This document shows, piece by piece, positions 1 to 8,625 of a DNA stretch of 64,000 bases. The stretch spans positions 124,001 through 188,000 of the forward strand of contig JAWKIQ010000004.1 of assembly GCA_041394185.1 (NCBI GenBank). The letters run 5' to 3'. How positions within the stretch are numbered: the first letter of the stretch is position 1; the number at the start of each line of letters is the position of its first letter. Below the pieces are notes generated by a model that saw only the letters and a list, made by a program, of their open reading frames with translations, had not been told where the DNA came from and did not search any database. The DNA comes from Acidimicrobiales bacterium. Lineage in GTDB: Bacteria; Actinomycetota; Acidimicrobiia; Acidimicrobiales; Poriferisodalaceae. The position numbers were made by a program, and so were the translations under genes.

Positions 1-596
1 TCGAGGTCGACGCCACCAACCTGGTGCGCCGTCAGCAGGGTCTCGCAGGCAGCGTCGGCTGTCGGGTCGGCGAGTTGGGCCTTCAGCACATCGAGCGCAC
101 GCTCGAAGTCGGTCGTCAGCAGCCATTCGCGATGGGATATGTCGAAGGCATCGGAGATCTCGCGAGGCGCGCGCCTGCCGACCTGGAAGAGCGCCTGGGG
201 AATCGATGTGCCGGCCGAGCCGGTGAGGATGCGGATCTCCTCGATCATCCGGGGCCACGCCTCGCCCGCTGCCGCAATGCGGTTGATGCGTCGTTGCCGG
301 TAGGCGACCAGTGGCCAGGTCGCAGCGAATGAACCACCGACTGCTGCGGCGAAGATCCCACCAAAGATCGCGTAGGTCACCAAGAACGTCAGGACGAACA
401 GTGCAGCGCACACGGCTGCCACGTCCCTGATTCGCACTCCGGGAAGCCCAGCCTGCGCCAGCCATTGTTCCAGTCGCCGCGGCACGCCGGCGCGCCGCGT
501 GCCCGGCCCGGTCAGCGTGCGGCGGCCGAACGCGAAACGTGTGTAGATCAGATGCACGCCGGTGGCGCCGGCGACCATGAAAAGGAACTCGATCAT
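1..596 (-). CDS. TadB-like type II/Tad secretion inner-membrane protein, partial
   Basis: The frame stays open from an ATG at 596 to the window edge, so at least 198 residues are present and the C-terminus is missing. The N-terminus has one hydrophobic segment (FLFMVAGATGVHLIY), a basic stretch, then two close membrane segments around residues 55-90, followed by a soluble helical part with EEIRILTGSAGTSIPQAL, typical of the T2SSF cytoplasmic domain. In Tad pili such proteins form the inner-membrane platform on which the CpaF ATPase acts. The start overlaps the stop of the upstream CpaF gene (ATGA), so the two are translationally coupled. Family assignment rests on order and topology; a TadC-type gene probably follows outside the window. 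Confidence 0.72.
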   Translation of the reverse strand, partial: MIEFLFMVAGATGVHLIYTRFAFGRRTLTGPGTRRAGVPRRLEQWLAQAGLPGVRIRDVAAVCAALFVLTFLVTYAIFGGIFAAAVGGSFAATWPLVAYRQRRINRIAAAGEAWPRMIEEIRILTGSAGTSIPQALFQVGRRAPREISDAFDISHREWLLTTDFERALDVLKAQLADPTADAACETLLTAHQVGGVDL

Positions 597-1891
597 GTCG
601 ACCCCAGCCGCGTGTCGTCGAGCAGGTCGTTCAGGTCGTAGCCGTGGTCGGCGAGCTTGTGGCCCAGCCGGATCGGGCGGTCTCCGCTCCAGCGAGCCGG
701 TTCGCCTCGCGTCGGCCTCGAGAACACATCGGTCGCTGTGAACTGCACACCGTCCATTCCCGCCACCAGATCTTCGACGGCGACGATTCCGGTCAGCTCA
801 ACGCCGTTCGCCGAGCGGTCGAGGTGAACCACGACGTCTATCGCCTCGCTGACCAGACTGTTCAGCGCCGACATGGGAAGTTCGTTCGACGTGTCGGCCA
901 GCTGGCAGATGAAGCGCAGGCGGGTCAGAGCCTGTCGTGCCGAGCCGGCGTGGATGGTGGTGTATCCGGTGACTCCAGACGACAGGGTCAACAGCAGCGG
1001 AAGTGCTTCTCGATCGCGTACCTCGCCGACGATCGCGACGTCGGGTGCCATCCGCAGGAACCCTGCCACCAGACGCCGCAGGTCGACCGCGTCGCGCTCA
1101 CTGCGGGCCGGCCTGGTCTGCATCGACGCAACGTTGGGCAACGGCACGTCGGCCTCGAACACCTCTTCTGCCACCACGACCCTGAGGCTGGGATCGAGTT
1201 CGGCGGCGCAGCACGACAGCAGCGTTGTCTTTCCCGTACCCGGCGAGCCCGCGAACAGAATCGAAGCCCGGCTGCGCACACATGCCCGAAGGAACCGCGC
1301 CACTGGCTCGGTCAGCGTGCCGGCGTCGACCAGTTCGTCGAGGCTGCGGTAGGCCACCCCGGTGAACTTGCGCACGTTGAACATCAGGTGCCCGCCGCGC
1401 GCCACGTCGGCGTGCACGATGTGCAGGCGAGCCCCGCTGTCGAGCTGAGCATCTTGAAGACCCTCGGTTGGGTCGAGCGTGCGGTGTGCTGCCGACGCGT
1501 CGTCGAGGATCTTCGTCAGAATTCGCCTGACGTGATCGTCGTCGTGAAAGACCTCGTCGTGATAGCCCGACGGACCGCTGTGACGTTTTACGAAGATGGC
1601 GTCTGGGGCGTTGACCATGATCTCCCACACGTCGGGGTCGTCCAGGAGCGGTTGCAGAGGCCCGTAGGCGGTGAGGTTGCGCACGACCCGCTCTGCCACC
1701 AGCGCCGGTTCGGCCAGGTCGAACTCGCGCTGACCGCGCTTGAAGTCGAGGTTCCACTGCCCGATCTGTTCGTCGACCAATCGGCTGAGGATCTCGGTTC
1801 CCTCGGCTGACGTCGGATCGACCTCGAGGGCCTTGGCCCTGTCTTGGACGCGCCGTTCGATCTCGGCGAGGGGGTTCACCTGCGCCATCAC
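593..1891 (-). CDS. cpaF: CpaF/TadA-family secretion ATPase
   Basis: 432 residues, full length for the family. The N-terminal domain has the family signature (VVRNLTAYGPLQPLL and VNAPDAIFVKR), and the RecA-like domain has a Walker A (GSPGTGKT, about residues 215-222) and a Walker B region (APDVAIVGEVRDREA). It should be the hexameric cytoplasmic motor that powers Tad/Flp pilus assembly. The start is either GTG at 1891 (GTGA overlap with the upstream stop) or ATG at 1888 (TGATG); both imply translational coupling. It lies between the CpaE-like gene and the TadB-like gene, the usual Tad order. Confidence 0.93.
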   Translation of the reverse strand: MMAQVNPLAEIERRVQDRAKALEVDPTSAEGTEILSRLVDEQIGQWNLDFKRGQREFDLAEPALVAERVVRNLTAYGPLQPLLDDPDVWEIMVNAPDAIFVKRHSGPSGYHDEVFHDDDHVRRILTKILDDASAAHRTLDPTEGLQDAQLDSGARLHIVHADVARGGHLMFNVRKFTGVAYRSLDELVDAGTLTEPVARFLRACVRSRASILFAGSPGTGKTTLLSCCAAELDPSLRVVVAEEVFEADVPLPNVASMQTRPARSERDAVDLRRLVAGFLRMAPDVAIVGEVRDREALPLLLTLSSGVTGYTTIHAGSARQALTRLRFICQLADTSNELPMSALNSLVSEAIDVVVHLDRSANGVELTGIVAVEDLVAGMDGVQFTATDVFSRPTRGEPARWSGDRPIRLGHKLADHGYDLNDLLDDTRLGST

Positions 1892-3204
1892 GATGCAGCC
1901 TCATCACGGCCCGAGCCCGTCGAGCCGGATGTGCCCAGCGAACCGATTGCGACCGGTTCGGGGGACACGCCCGACATCGGGCCTGATGGGTCGAGGGGCT
2001 CGACCTCGCTCAACGCCCGATCGACAGGTTGGGCGATGGCCCTGACCAGCGAGTGGGGCAGCAGGGTTCCGTTTCGGTGTACGTCGTCGAGGTTCTTGAC
2101 CGTGCCGATGTGGATCGGGTCTCGAAGCGAGCTCTCGATGTCGACCAGCTCGGCCAGGGCTTGGGCGGCTTCGGCCCTGGTTCGTTTGGACTTGGGAGAC
2201 CCGTTGAACACCGGCACGATGCGATCGGGTTCCACGCCAAGGCCGACGAGTGCGTCTATGACGCCGACAAGGCCGTGCACGCCTACCAGGTCCGGACGGC
2301 CGACCACCAACACCAGATCTGCTGCCAGCGCGGTGACCCGCGCCATGGTGTTGCGGTCTTCGATGTCGAGCGAGCCCGTCTCGAGCTCGCCCTCGAAGTC
2401 GGCGCTGATGTCGGCGACCACCCGGCGGTACGTTCGGTTCAGGCCGTCGAGGGCAGCTGCGAATGCTCGAGGGCGAACGGCCACCCAATCCTGGCGGCGC
2501 CGCAACCCGAGCAACAGGTCGTAGCGGCGGCCGGGAACCGAATAGGTCAGCCGCCGTATCTGCGCCGATGCCATGGCCGACGAGCGGTGCCCGTCGACCA
2601 ACTCCTGGACACCGGGAACAATGTCGGTCGCGTCGTGCAGCATCGCCTGGTCGGCGTCGAGTGACAGGTCGGCCAGAACCGACTGGCCGGCGGTTGCCGC
2701 ATCGGAGCCGAAGGCCTGAGCCAGCGCGATCGCCAACGTGGACACCCCGGAGCCACACCTTCCGGTTACGGCGATCGTGCGTCCTCTGAACGCAACCGGC
2801 CCCGCGTCGGCAAACACCTGCTGCGGGTCGGTCATGACCTCGCCGACCGCAACTGCGTGGGCCGAAAGCCGCTCGATCAGGTCCTGTCTGGAGAAGACCT
2901 CGTGCAGCCGGGCGTGTGCTCCGAGGGCGATCCAGTCGCGGTCGTCGCTGCCGACGACGATTGCTGCTGCGTCCGCTTCGGCGATAGCCGAGAAGAGATC
3001 TCGGTCGATGCCGAGAGCGGCCGAGTCGACAAGAACAGCTGAGTGCTTGCGTCCGCTGCGCAGCCGAGCCCTCACCTCTTCTACCGAGACACACTTGACG
3101 AACTCGATCGGCAGCGCTCCGGCCATGGCCCAGCCCGTTACTTCGCGGGGCCATACGGCTCGTACCGACGCCAGGCCGAGAACCAGGTAGCGCCCGGAGG
3201 TCAT
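1888..3204 (-). CDS. CpaE-like MinD/ParA-type ATPase of the pilus operon
   Basis: About 438 residues with an N-terminal receiver-like or unassigned domain (about 1-130) and a MinD/ParA-type P-loop domain. The deviant Walker A reads GRCGSGVST instead of the usual KGGVGKT, so the signature first lysine and the P-loop lysine are both absent; nucleotide hydrolysis is therefore doubtful. CpaE-like proteins localise Tad pilus machines. I prefer ATG 3204, which overlaps the CpaB-like stop as ATGA; a TTG at 3210 is in frame. The deviant P-loop could mean a purely structural role, or the family could be a Tad-linked regulator rather than true CpaE. Confidence 0.78.
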   Translation of the reverse strand: MTSGRYLVLGLASVRAVWPREVTGWAMAGALPIEFVKCVSVEEVRARLRSGRKHSAVLVDSAALGIDRDLFSAIAEADAAAIVVGSDDRDWIALGAHARLHEVFSRQDLIERLSAHAVAVGEVMTDPQQVFADAGPVAFRGRTIAVTGRCGSGVSTLAIALAQAFGSDAATAGQSVLADLSLDADQAMLHDATDIVPGVQELVDGHRSSAMASAQIRRLTYSVPGRRYDLLLGLRRRQDWVAVRPRAFAAALDGLNRTYRRVVADISADFEGELETGSLDIEDRNTMARVTALAADLVLVVGRPDLVGVHGLVGVIDALVGLGVEPDRIVPVFNGSPKSKRTRAEAAQALAELVDIESSLRDPIHIGTVKNLDDVHRNGTLLPHSLVRAIAQPVDRALSEVEPLDPSGPMSGVSPEPVAIGSLGTSGSTGSGRDEAAS

Positions 3205-3905
3205 CGCCAAACGCTCGAGCGCACCAGGGTCAGCGTGCCGCGGTCGGCCGCCGACGTCAGAGCCAACACCTGGTCGGTGTTGTCCAGTGCAACCGTGACC
3301 ACTTGGCGCGCCGTTGCAAGCCCCGAGTCGTTGCTGCGATTGACGCTGACGACGAGGACGTCAGCGTCGATCAACTCGGTCGACGCGCTGGGTCCGGTGC
3401 CGACGGTTGCGTAGACATCGATGCGCTCGCCCGCTCGCAGCGTGCCGTCCACCGCCCTGTCGGCTTCTATGCGAAAGCTCATCTCGTAGGGGGTCATCGC
3501 ATCGGCGCCCTCGTCGAGGGGGCGGATGTCCGATGCTTGGATCAGCTCGCCGGCGCCGATCGCCTCGAGGGTCACGCTGCCCAACACGAGATCGTCGTCT
3601 GCTGTGGTGAACGCGACCGCGTCGAGCCCGGTTGGGAGATCCATACGCTGCCCGCCGACCAGGTCGGGGGACAGCACCGTGCCGGGGGCGATGGGTTCGC
3701 GTGCTACCAGGTACAGCGTGGTCGGGGCAGTGTTGGCCCGCTCGAAGGCCACGAACAACCCGAGTCCGCTGAGCGCCACCAACAGCCCGCCAACGGCAGC
3801 CCGGGTTCCGGGCCACGGTCGCCTTGGGCGGATTGCGCGCTGGGTGTGGTCTGGTCGTTCGGCGGCCTCTGCGGAAGCCCCCACCGGCGGAGCGACTGTA
3901 GTCAT
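3201..3905 (-). CDS. cpaB: CpaB/RcpC-like SAF-domain pilus assembly protein
   Basis: 234 residues. A basic proline-rich N-terminus is followed by one membrane segment (AAVGGLLVALSGLGLFVAF, about 35-53) and a SAF domain beginning YLVAREPIAPGTVLSPDLV, then a region with GERIDVYATVGTG typical of CpaB/RcpC. In Tad systems this protein sits in the periplasmic or cell-wall space and supports the secretin or pilus channel. It is the first gene of the four-gene operon; its ATG at 3905 lies 8 nt after a TAGCTT box, with a TTGACC -35 box 18 nt further up. Confidence 0.85.
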   Translation of the reverse strand: MTTVAPPVGASAEAAERPDHTQRAIRPRRPWPGTRAAVGGLLVALSGLGLFVAFERANTAPTTLYLVAREPIAPGTVLSPDLVGGQRMDLPTGLDAVAFTTADDDLVLGSVTLEAIGAGELIQASDIRPLDEGADAMTPYEMSFRIEADRAVDGTLRAGERIDVYATVGTGPSASTELIDADVLVVSVNRSNDSGLATARQVVTVALDNTDQVLALTSAADRGTLTLVRSSVWR

Positions 3906-3913
3906 GCGTTCGG

Positions 3914-3943
3914 AAGCTATACAGAGTCACCAAGAGTGGTCAA
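3914..3943 (-). promoter_or_regulatory. Promoter of the Tad pilus operon
   Basis: Reading on the minus strand, TTGACC (3943-3938), an 18-bp spacer and TAGCTT (3919-3914) form a good sigma70-type promoter. The -10 box ends 8 nt before the ATG at 3905, so the mRNA is predicted to be leaderless. Confidence 0.6.
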
Positions 3944-4160
3944 TAGTTCATCTGAAACTTTCTTCAAACGAGCTGAAAGGCATGGAACAGATCGAGAGAC
4001 GCTACCCAGAGTGCTGTTTGTGTGTGTGAAAGGGCGAAAGGTTGGTTGCCGGTCGGCCGAAGAATGTCCCGGCAAGTCGAGCGCGGCCGGATGTGGCGGT
4101 ACGTGGTGGCGCGCTTTCGAAATGTGGTGACAGATACCGAGAGGGACTAGCATGACCGCC

Positions 4161-4385
4161 GTGGCAGAAGACATCACCTGGCTCTCGACCGCAGCAGCGG
4201 CCCGCCGTTTGGGCATCACCCCGCGCACCCTCTACCGGTTCATCGACGAGGGTGATGTTCCGGCTTACCGATTCGGCCGGGTGATCAGGCTCAAGCAGTC
4301 AGACGTCGACACCTACATCGACTCGTGTCGCATCGAGCCCGGCTCGCTCGAGCACCTGTATCCCGAGGCGGCCGAGAAGGCCTGA
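4161..4385 (+). CDS. BldC-like excisionase/MerR-type helix-turn-helix protein
   Basis: A protein of about 74 residues that is almost entirely one winged HTH of the excisionase/MerR type: WLSTAAAARRLGITPRTLYRF is the recognition helix region and YRFGRVIRLKQSDVDTYI the wing. Single-domain proteins of this kind in actinomycetes (BldC-like) bind DNA as head-to-tail arrays. No phage genes surround it, so a chromosomal regulator is more likely than an excisionase. GTG 4161 is chosen because TAGCAT (4148-4153) sits exactly 7 nt upstream; the alternative ATG at 4152 lies inside that box. Confidence 0.8.
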   Translation: MAEDITWLSTAAAARRLGITPRTLYRFIDEGDVPAYRFGRVIRLKQSDVDTYIDSCRIEPGSLEHLYPEAAEKA

Positions 4386-4495
4386 GTTTCGTCGTTGAGT
4401 CCGCCGCAAATCGGCGGCCGACCTGTTTACTTTGCGTGTGCCAGAACCGACCTTCGGGTTCACTTTCGCCCGCGCAAACTCCGTAGTCGCCTGAC

Positions 4496-5461
4496 ATGCT
4501 CGTAGCGGTTCCGGTTCTGATTGCGGGTCTGGTCATGCTGGTGCAGGGCGCAGATCGCTTCGTCGAAAGCGCGGCCGCAATAGCGGTCAGGCACCGTCTG
4601 TCGCCCGTGTTGGTGGGCGCAGTGGTAATCGGCTTTGGTACCTCGGCGCCCGAGATGGTGGTGTCTGCCATTGCGTCGGCCCGCGGCGAAGTGGCCCTGG
4701 GCGTGGGCAACATCGTCGGCTCCAACGTCGCCAACGTGACGCTGGTCCTGGGGGTGGCCGCGCTGATAGCGCCCCTGGCGGTCGATCGCAGCATCCTGGT
4801 GCGCGAGGGACCCTTGGCCATCGCCGCCGTGGCCATGTCGGCGGCCTTCTTCTTCAACGGGGTTCTGGCGCGCTGGGAAGGCATCGCCTTTGTGGTGGCC
4901 ATGGTGGTCGCTCTCGGTTTGATAATCCGTGGCGGCCTCGACGTCGAAGACCTGACGTTCGGCGACCAGGCCGACGAACGCTCGCAGCGCCGGCTGGTGT
5001 TCTTCACCGTCCTGGGTTTGGCGATGACCGTGGTCGGCGCCCAGGTGGTGGTGTGGGCTGCTACCGAAATCGCAGACGACTTCGGTCTGACCGGCGGTTT
5101 CGTCGGGTTCTCTCTGGTTGCATTGGGAACCTCGCTGCCCGAGCTGGGCACCACCGTCATCGCCTGCCGCAAGGGTCAGACCGGCCTGGTCGTCGGCAAC
5201 CTGCTGGGCAGCAACATCTTCAACTCGTTGGCCGTGGGGGGCATCATGGGGCTGGTTGGGCCCGGGGTGATCACCGACGAGCTGTTGTCGGGGCGGGGTT
5301 CGGTGCTGATGGTGGTGGCCGTGGTGCTGGCGTATCTGTTCGCGTCGAACGGTCGGCGGCTCAACCGGGTCGAGGGGTTGGTGTTGGTGGCGCTGTATGT
5401 CGCCGCGCTGGTGCTGTTGGCCGGCGGCACAGAAGAGGTCGACGCCGCGCTGGCTCTGTAG
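4496..5461 (+). CDS. CaxA/YrbG-type sodium/calcium exchanger
   Basis: 321 residues made of two inverted Na_Ca_ex repeats of about five membrane helices each. The signature alpha-repeats are visible: GFGTSAPEMVVS in the first half and ALGTSLPELGTT in the second, with GNIVGSNVANV and GNLLGSNIFNS following each. The paired glutamates (SAPE, SLPE) are the ion-binding residues of the family. An acidic loop (GDQADERSQRR) separates the halves. It stands alone, so the ion and physiological role cannot be set from context; the K+-dependent exchanger branch is possible. Confidence 0.9.
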   Translation: MLVAVPVLIAGLVMLVQGADRFVESAAAIAVRHRLSPVLVGAVVIGFGTSAPEMVVSAIASARGEVALGVGNIVGSNVANVTLVLGVAALIAPLAVDRSILVREGPLAIAAVAMSAAFFFNGVLARWEGIAFVVAMVVALGLIIRGGLDVEDLTFGDQADERSQRRLVFFTVLGLAMTVVGAQVVVWAATEIADDFGLTGGFVGFSLVALGTSLPELGTTVIACRKGQTGLVVGNLLGSNIFNSLAVGGIMGLVGPGVITDELLSGRGSVLMVVAVVLAYLFASNGRRLNRVEGLVLVALYVAALVLLAGGTEEVDAALAL

Positions 5462-5470
5462 CGGAGCCGT

Positions 5471-5668
5471 TCACGTCGAGGCCGACCGGTCGAGCAATGT
5501 GCGAAGGCCAGAGGTGAGCCCGTTGAGGTCGTTCTGCAGGCGCTGAACCTCGGCGACCAGGCGCAGGATGTCTTCTCGTCTGACGCTCGCGTTGCTGCCC
5601 GGCTGCAGCATCGCAACCGTCTGGCGAAGTTGGGCGATCTCGTGTTGTGCCATGCGATAGTTGGTCAT
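5471..5668 (-). CDS. Small coiled-coil protein, possible SOS gene
   Basis: A 65-residue protein with no recognised family. It is predicted to be mostly helical with heptad-like leucine, isoleucine and valine spacing (HEIAQLRQTVAML and ILRLVAEVQRLQNDLNGL), broken by a short polar link near residues 22-32. The ATG at 5668 lies 15 bp downstream of a LexA-box palindrome at 5684-5699, which would overlap its promoter. The gene ends 9 bp from the convergent exchanger gene. Function unknown; coiled-coil pairing and DNA-damage control are inferences. Confidence 0.6.
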   Translation of the reverse strand: MTNYRMAQHEIAQLRQTVAMLQPGSNASVRREDILRLVAEVQRLQNDLNGLTSGLRTLLDRSAST

Positions 5669-5683
5669 CGGCGCATGATCGCG

Positions 5684-5699
5684 TCGAACACACGTTCGG
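5684..5699. promoter_or_regulatory. Predicted LexA (SOS) box
   Basis: GAAC-N4-GTTC palindrome (GAAC at 5686-5689, GTTC at 5694-5697) with flanking TC and GG, close to the mycobacterial LexA consensus TCGAAC-N4-GTTCGA. It sits between the divergent small coiled-coil gene (start 5668) and the molybdopterin oxidoreductase (start 5771), nearer to the former. Confidence 0.6.
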
Positions 5700-5770
5700 T
5701 CAAGTGTGGACGTGGGAAACGCGGCCGGCGTCTGGGAGAATGATCGCCACCTACACGCCCTGGGGGACCC

Positions 5771-8044
5771 ATGACCGACACCAAAAACGCCGAGGACACC
5801 CGCATTGCGTATCGGACCTGTCCGCTGTGCGAGGCCGGATGCGGTCTCGAGATCACCCTCGAGCGCGGTGATGATGGCGCCGAGACCGTCAAACGCATCA
5901 GGGGTGATCGCGACGACGTGTTCTCGCAGGGATTCATCTGCCCCAAGGGCTCGACGCTCGGGCATCTGCACGACGACCCCGACCGGCTCCGCAAGCCCGT
6001 GGTGAAGCGCGACGGGGTGTTTGTTGAGGTCGATTGGGACGACGCGTTCGCCGAGATCGATGCACGGATGATGCCGCTGCTGGCCGAGTACGGCCGCGAT
6101 GCGTCTGCCATTTACATGGGCAACCCGTGCGCCCACTCGCTCGGGCCGATGCTGTACAACCGCGCGGTCATCGGGGCCCTGGGAACCCGCAACCGGTTCT
6201 CGGCATCGACCGTCGATCAGCGCCCCAAGGAGATCTCGGCCGCCATCATGTTCGGCTCGGTGAGTGTTCCGGTTCCGGACCTGAACCGCACCGACTACCT
6301 GATGATGCTCGGCGCCAACCCCTATGCGTCCAACGGGTCGCTGTGCACCGCGCCCGACTTTCCGGGGCGGCTCGAGCGCATTCAGGCACGCGGCGGCAAG
6401 GTCGTGGTGGTCGACCCCCGGCGCAGCGAGACAGCGGCAAGAGCCGACCGCCACGTGGCCATCCGGCCGGGCTCCGACGCCCACCTGCTGGCCGCAATGG
6501 CCAACCACATGATCAGCACCGGCCAGGCCGACGCCGGTGCCGTGGCCCAGCACTGCGCCGACCTCGACGAACTGCCGCAGTTGCTGGCCCCGTACACACC
6601 CGAGGTGGTTGCCACGATCTGTGGCATCAGCGCCGCCGACATCCGTTCCCTGGCCGACGATCTGTGTGCTGCCCCAACCGCAGCCGTGTACGGGCGTATC
6701 GGTACGGCCACCCAAGAGTTCGGCACCCTGGCCAGCTGGCTGGTGGACGTTGTCAACATCCTCAGCGGCAACCTCGACCGCGTCGGCGGCGCCATGTTCA
6801 CCAAGGGTGCTGTCGGTCAGCCTTCCACCAAGGGTCAGCCCGGCTCGGGTCGGGGGTTCCGGATGGGCCGGGCGTTCTCGCGGGTCGGCAACCGACCAGA
6901 AGCATTCGGTGAGTTCCCTGTCACGGCGCTTCCCGAGGAGATCGAAACGCCAGGCGAGGGCCAGGTGCGAATGCTGGTGACCATCGGCGGCAACCCGGTG
7001 TCGTCGAATCCCAACTCGAACCGCCTCGACGCAGCCCTGGCCTCGCTCGAGTTCATGGTCTCGGTCGACATGTACATCAACGAGACCACGCGCCACGCCG
7101 ACGTCATCTTGCCCCCGCCTTCACCGCTGCAGAAGAGCCACTACGACCTCGCCCTGCTGAACTTCGCGGTACACAACGTGGCCAACGCGTCCTTGCCGGT
7201 GCTCGATCTCGACGAGGGTCAGCCAGACGAGTGGGAGATCTTGTTGAGGCTGGCTGGCGTGTTCGCCGGCGAGGGCCCAGACGCCGACATCACCGCCATG
7301 GACGATGCGGCTGCGCTGGGTTTGCTGTCGTCGGTCACACGCGACCAGTGGTCGAGCGTGCACGGGCGCGACGTGGAAGAGCTGGTCGCCGAGTTGGGCG
7401 AGCGGCGCGGCCCGCTTCGTCTGCTGGACATCATGCTGCGCACCGGGCCCTACGGTGACGGATTCGGCGAAGACCCCGAAGGCATCGGGCTCGACACCCT
7501 CATCGACAACCCCCACGGCGTCGACCTGGGTCCGCTGGAGCCGGGTCGCATTCCCGACATCTTGCGCACCCCGTCGGGCAAGATCGAGCTGCTTCCACAG
7601 CAGATTCGAGACGATCTGCCTCGACTGGCTGCCTCGCTCGAGCGCGACTGGTCTCAGGCCATGGTGTTGGTCGGTCGGCGCCACGTGCGGTCGAACAACT
7701 CGTGGATGCACAACATCCGGGTGTTGATGAAGGGACGCAACCGCTGCACCCTGCAGATTCACCCCGACGACGCAGACCGGCTGGGCCTGGCCGACGGCTC
7801 GCCCGCCAGGGTCACCTCGCGGGTGGGTGAGGTGGTCGTCGACACCGAGGTCACCGACGGCATCAAGCCCGGCGTTGTGTCGATTCCTCACGGGTTCGGC
7901 CAGAACCTCCCCGGGGTCGAGATGCGGGTTGCCGCCGAATATCGCGGTGTCAACACCAACGTGTTGACCGACGAGCAGTTCTTTGACCAGATCAGCGGGA
8001 ACATCGCCCTCAACGGTGTGCCCGTGACGGTCGTGCCCGCCTGA
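5771..8044 (+). CDS. Molybdopterin-dependent oxidoreductase, formate dehydrogenase/nitrate reductase type
   Basis: 757 residues with the standard order: an N-terminal [4Fe-4S] domain (CPLCEAGCG, about residues 18-26, with a fourth cysteine in ICPKG), the molybdopterin domain (GRDASAIYMGNP; LMMLGANPYASNGSL; ITIGGNPVSSNPNSN), and a C-terminal dinucleotide-binding domain (IHPDDADRLGLADGS; VSIPHGFGQNL). The protein would transfer electrons between an unknown substrate and the Fe-S cluster. No signal peptide or Tat motif is seen, so it is probably cytoplasmic. No partner Fe-S or membrane subunit is adjacent. An SD-like GGGGGAC precedes the ATG. The exact substrate cannot be read from the sequence. 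Confidence 0.9.
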   Translation: MTDTKNAEDTRIAYRTCPLCEAGCGLEITLERGDDGAETVKRIRGDRDDVFSQGFICPKGSTLGHLHDDPDRLRKPVVKRDGVFVEVDWDDAFAEIDARMMPLLAEYGRDASAIYMGNPCAHSLGPMLYNRAVIGALGTRNRFSASTVDQRPKEISAAIMFGSVSVPVPDLNRTDYLMMLGANPYASNGSLCTAPDFPGRLERIQARGGKVVVVDPRRSETAARADRHVAIRPGSDAHLLAAMANHMISTGQADAGAVAQHCADLDELPQLLAPYTPEVVATICGISAADIRSLADDLCAAPTAAVYGRIGTATQEFGTLASWLVDVVNILSGNLDRVGGAMFTKGAVGQPSTKGQPGSGRGFRMGRAFSRVGNRPEAFGEFPVTALPEEIETPGEGQVRMLVTIGGNPVSSNPNSNRLDAALASLEFMVSVDMYINETTRHADVILPPPSPLQKSHYDLALLNFAVHNVANASLPVLDLDEGQPDEWEILLRLAGVFAGEGPDADITAMDDAAALGLLSSVTRDQWSSVHGRDVEELVAELGERRGPLRLLDIMLRTGPYGDGFGEDPEGIGLDTLIDNPHGVDLGPLEPGRIPDILRTPSGKIELLPQQIRDDLPRLAASLERDWSQAMVLVGRRHVRSNNSWMHNIRVLMKGRNRCTLQIHPDDADRLGLADGSPARVTSRVGEVVVDTEVTDGIKPGVVSIPHGFGQNLPGVEMRVAAEYRGVNTNVLTDEQFFDQISGNIALNGVPVTVVPA

Positions 8045-8056
8045 CCCGGTTGCGCC

Positions 8057-8542
8057 TCAGGCGTTTGCCTTTGCTCGCGACAACGCCACCATGCGGTCGG
8101 TGATGTCGAAGCAGTCTTCGCAACCCCAGATGCGGTTGTAGATGATGCAGCCCAGGCATACGCCGGCGAAAGCCTCGAGGCTCGCAGCGCCGACCAACGC
8201 GGCGACCACCAGTTGGGCGGCACCGGGGTAACCGGCCACGAACAACACCGATGCAGTCGAAGCGAACGCCAGGCCGATGCCCTGGGCAAATCGCTTTGGC
8301 GCGCCCGGAACCATGCGGTGGCGACGGTCGAGGGCGGGGGTTGCGATGCGCGTGACCACCAACCCCAGTGGGCTGAACCGCGGCCCCGACAGCACGCGTG
8401 CCGCGAATCCATAGGCCAGGGGAACCAAGGCCCAGCCGCTGCCTGTGGCCAGGAAGGTGGCGCCCATAGCGACGACACCAGCGGCGACCAGCCGGGCCGA
8501 CAGCTCGTTCACCTCCTGAGGAAAAGACACGATTCGACTCAT
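8057..8542 (-). CDS. DUF4395 membrane protein
   Basis: 161 residues with four hydrophobic segments: two in the N-terminal third (LVAAGVVAMGATFLATGSG; ALVPLAYGFAARVL) and two after a loop (AFASTASVLFVAGYPGAAQL; VVAALVGAASLEAFAGVCLG). The tail carries a cysteine pattern (GVCLGC, then WGCEDC) that is typical of DUF4395. These proteins often sit near sulfur or thiol genes, but none is next to it here. TAGCAT (8555-8550) lies 7 nt before the ATG and no SD is present, so translation is predicted to be leaderless. It converges with the oxidoreductase gene. Confidence 0.82.
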   Translation of the reverse strand: MSRIVSFPQEVNELSARLVAAGVVAMGATFLATGSGWALVPLAYGFAARVLSGPRFSPLGLVVTRIATPALDRRHRMVPGAPKRFAQGIGLAFASTASVLFVAGYPGAAQLVVAALVGAASLEAFAGVCLGCIIYNRIWGCEDCFDITDRMVALSRAKANA

Positions 8543-8625
8543 GCAGCGAATGCTAACCAGATAAACCCGATCTGAATACTCATATTTAGGTACAAATCGT
8601 GGAATATGTCTGGATGTCGGAGGGT

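Noticed and set aside
5669..7096. Open frame continuing upstream of the small coiled-coil gene
   Set aside because: It runs antisense to the molybdopterin oxidoreductase and has no recognisable features; only the last 65 codons after ATG 5668 are credible.
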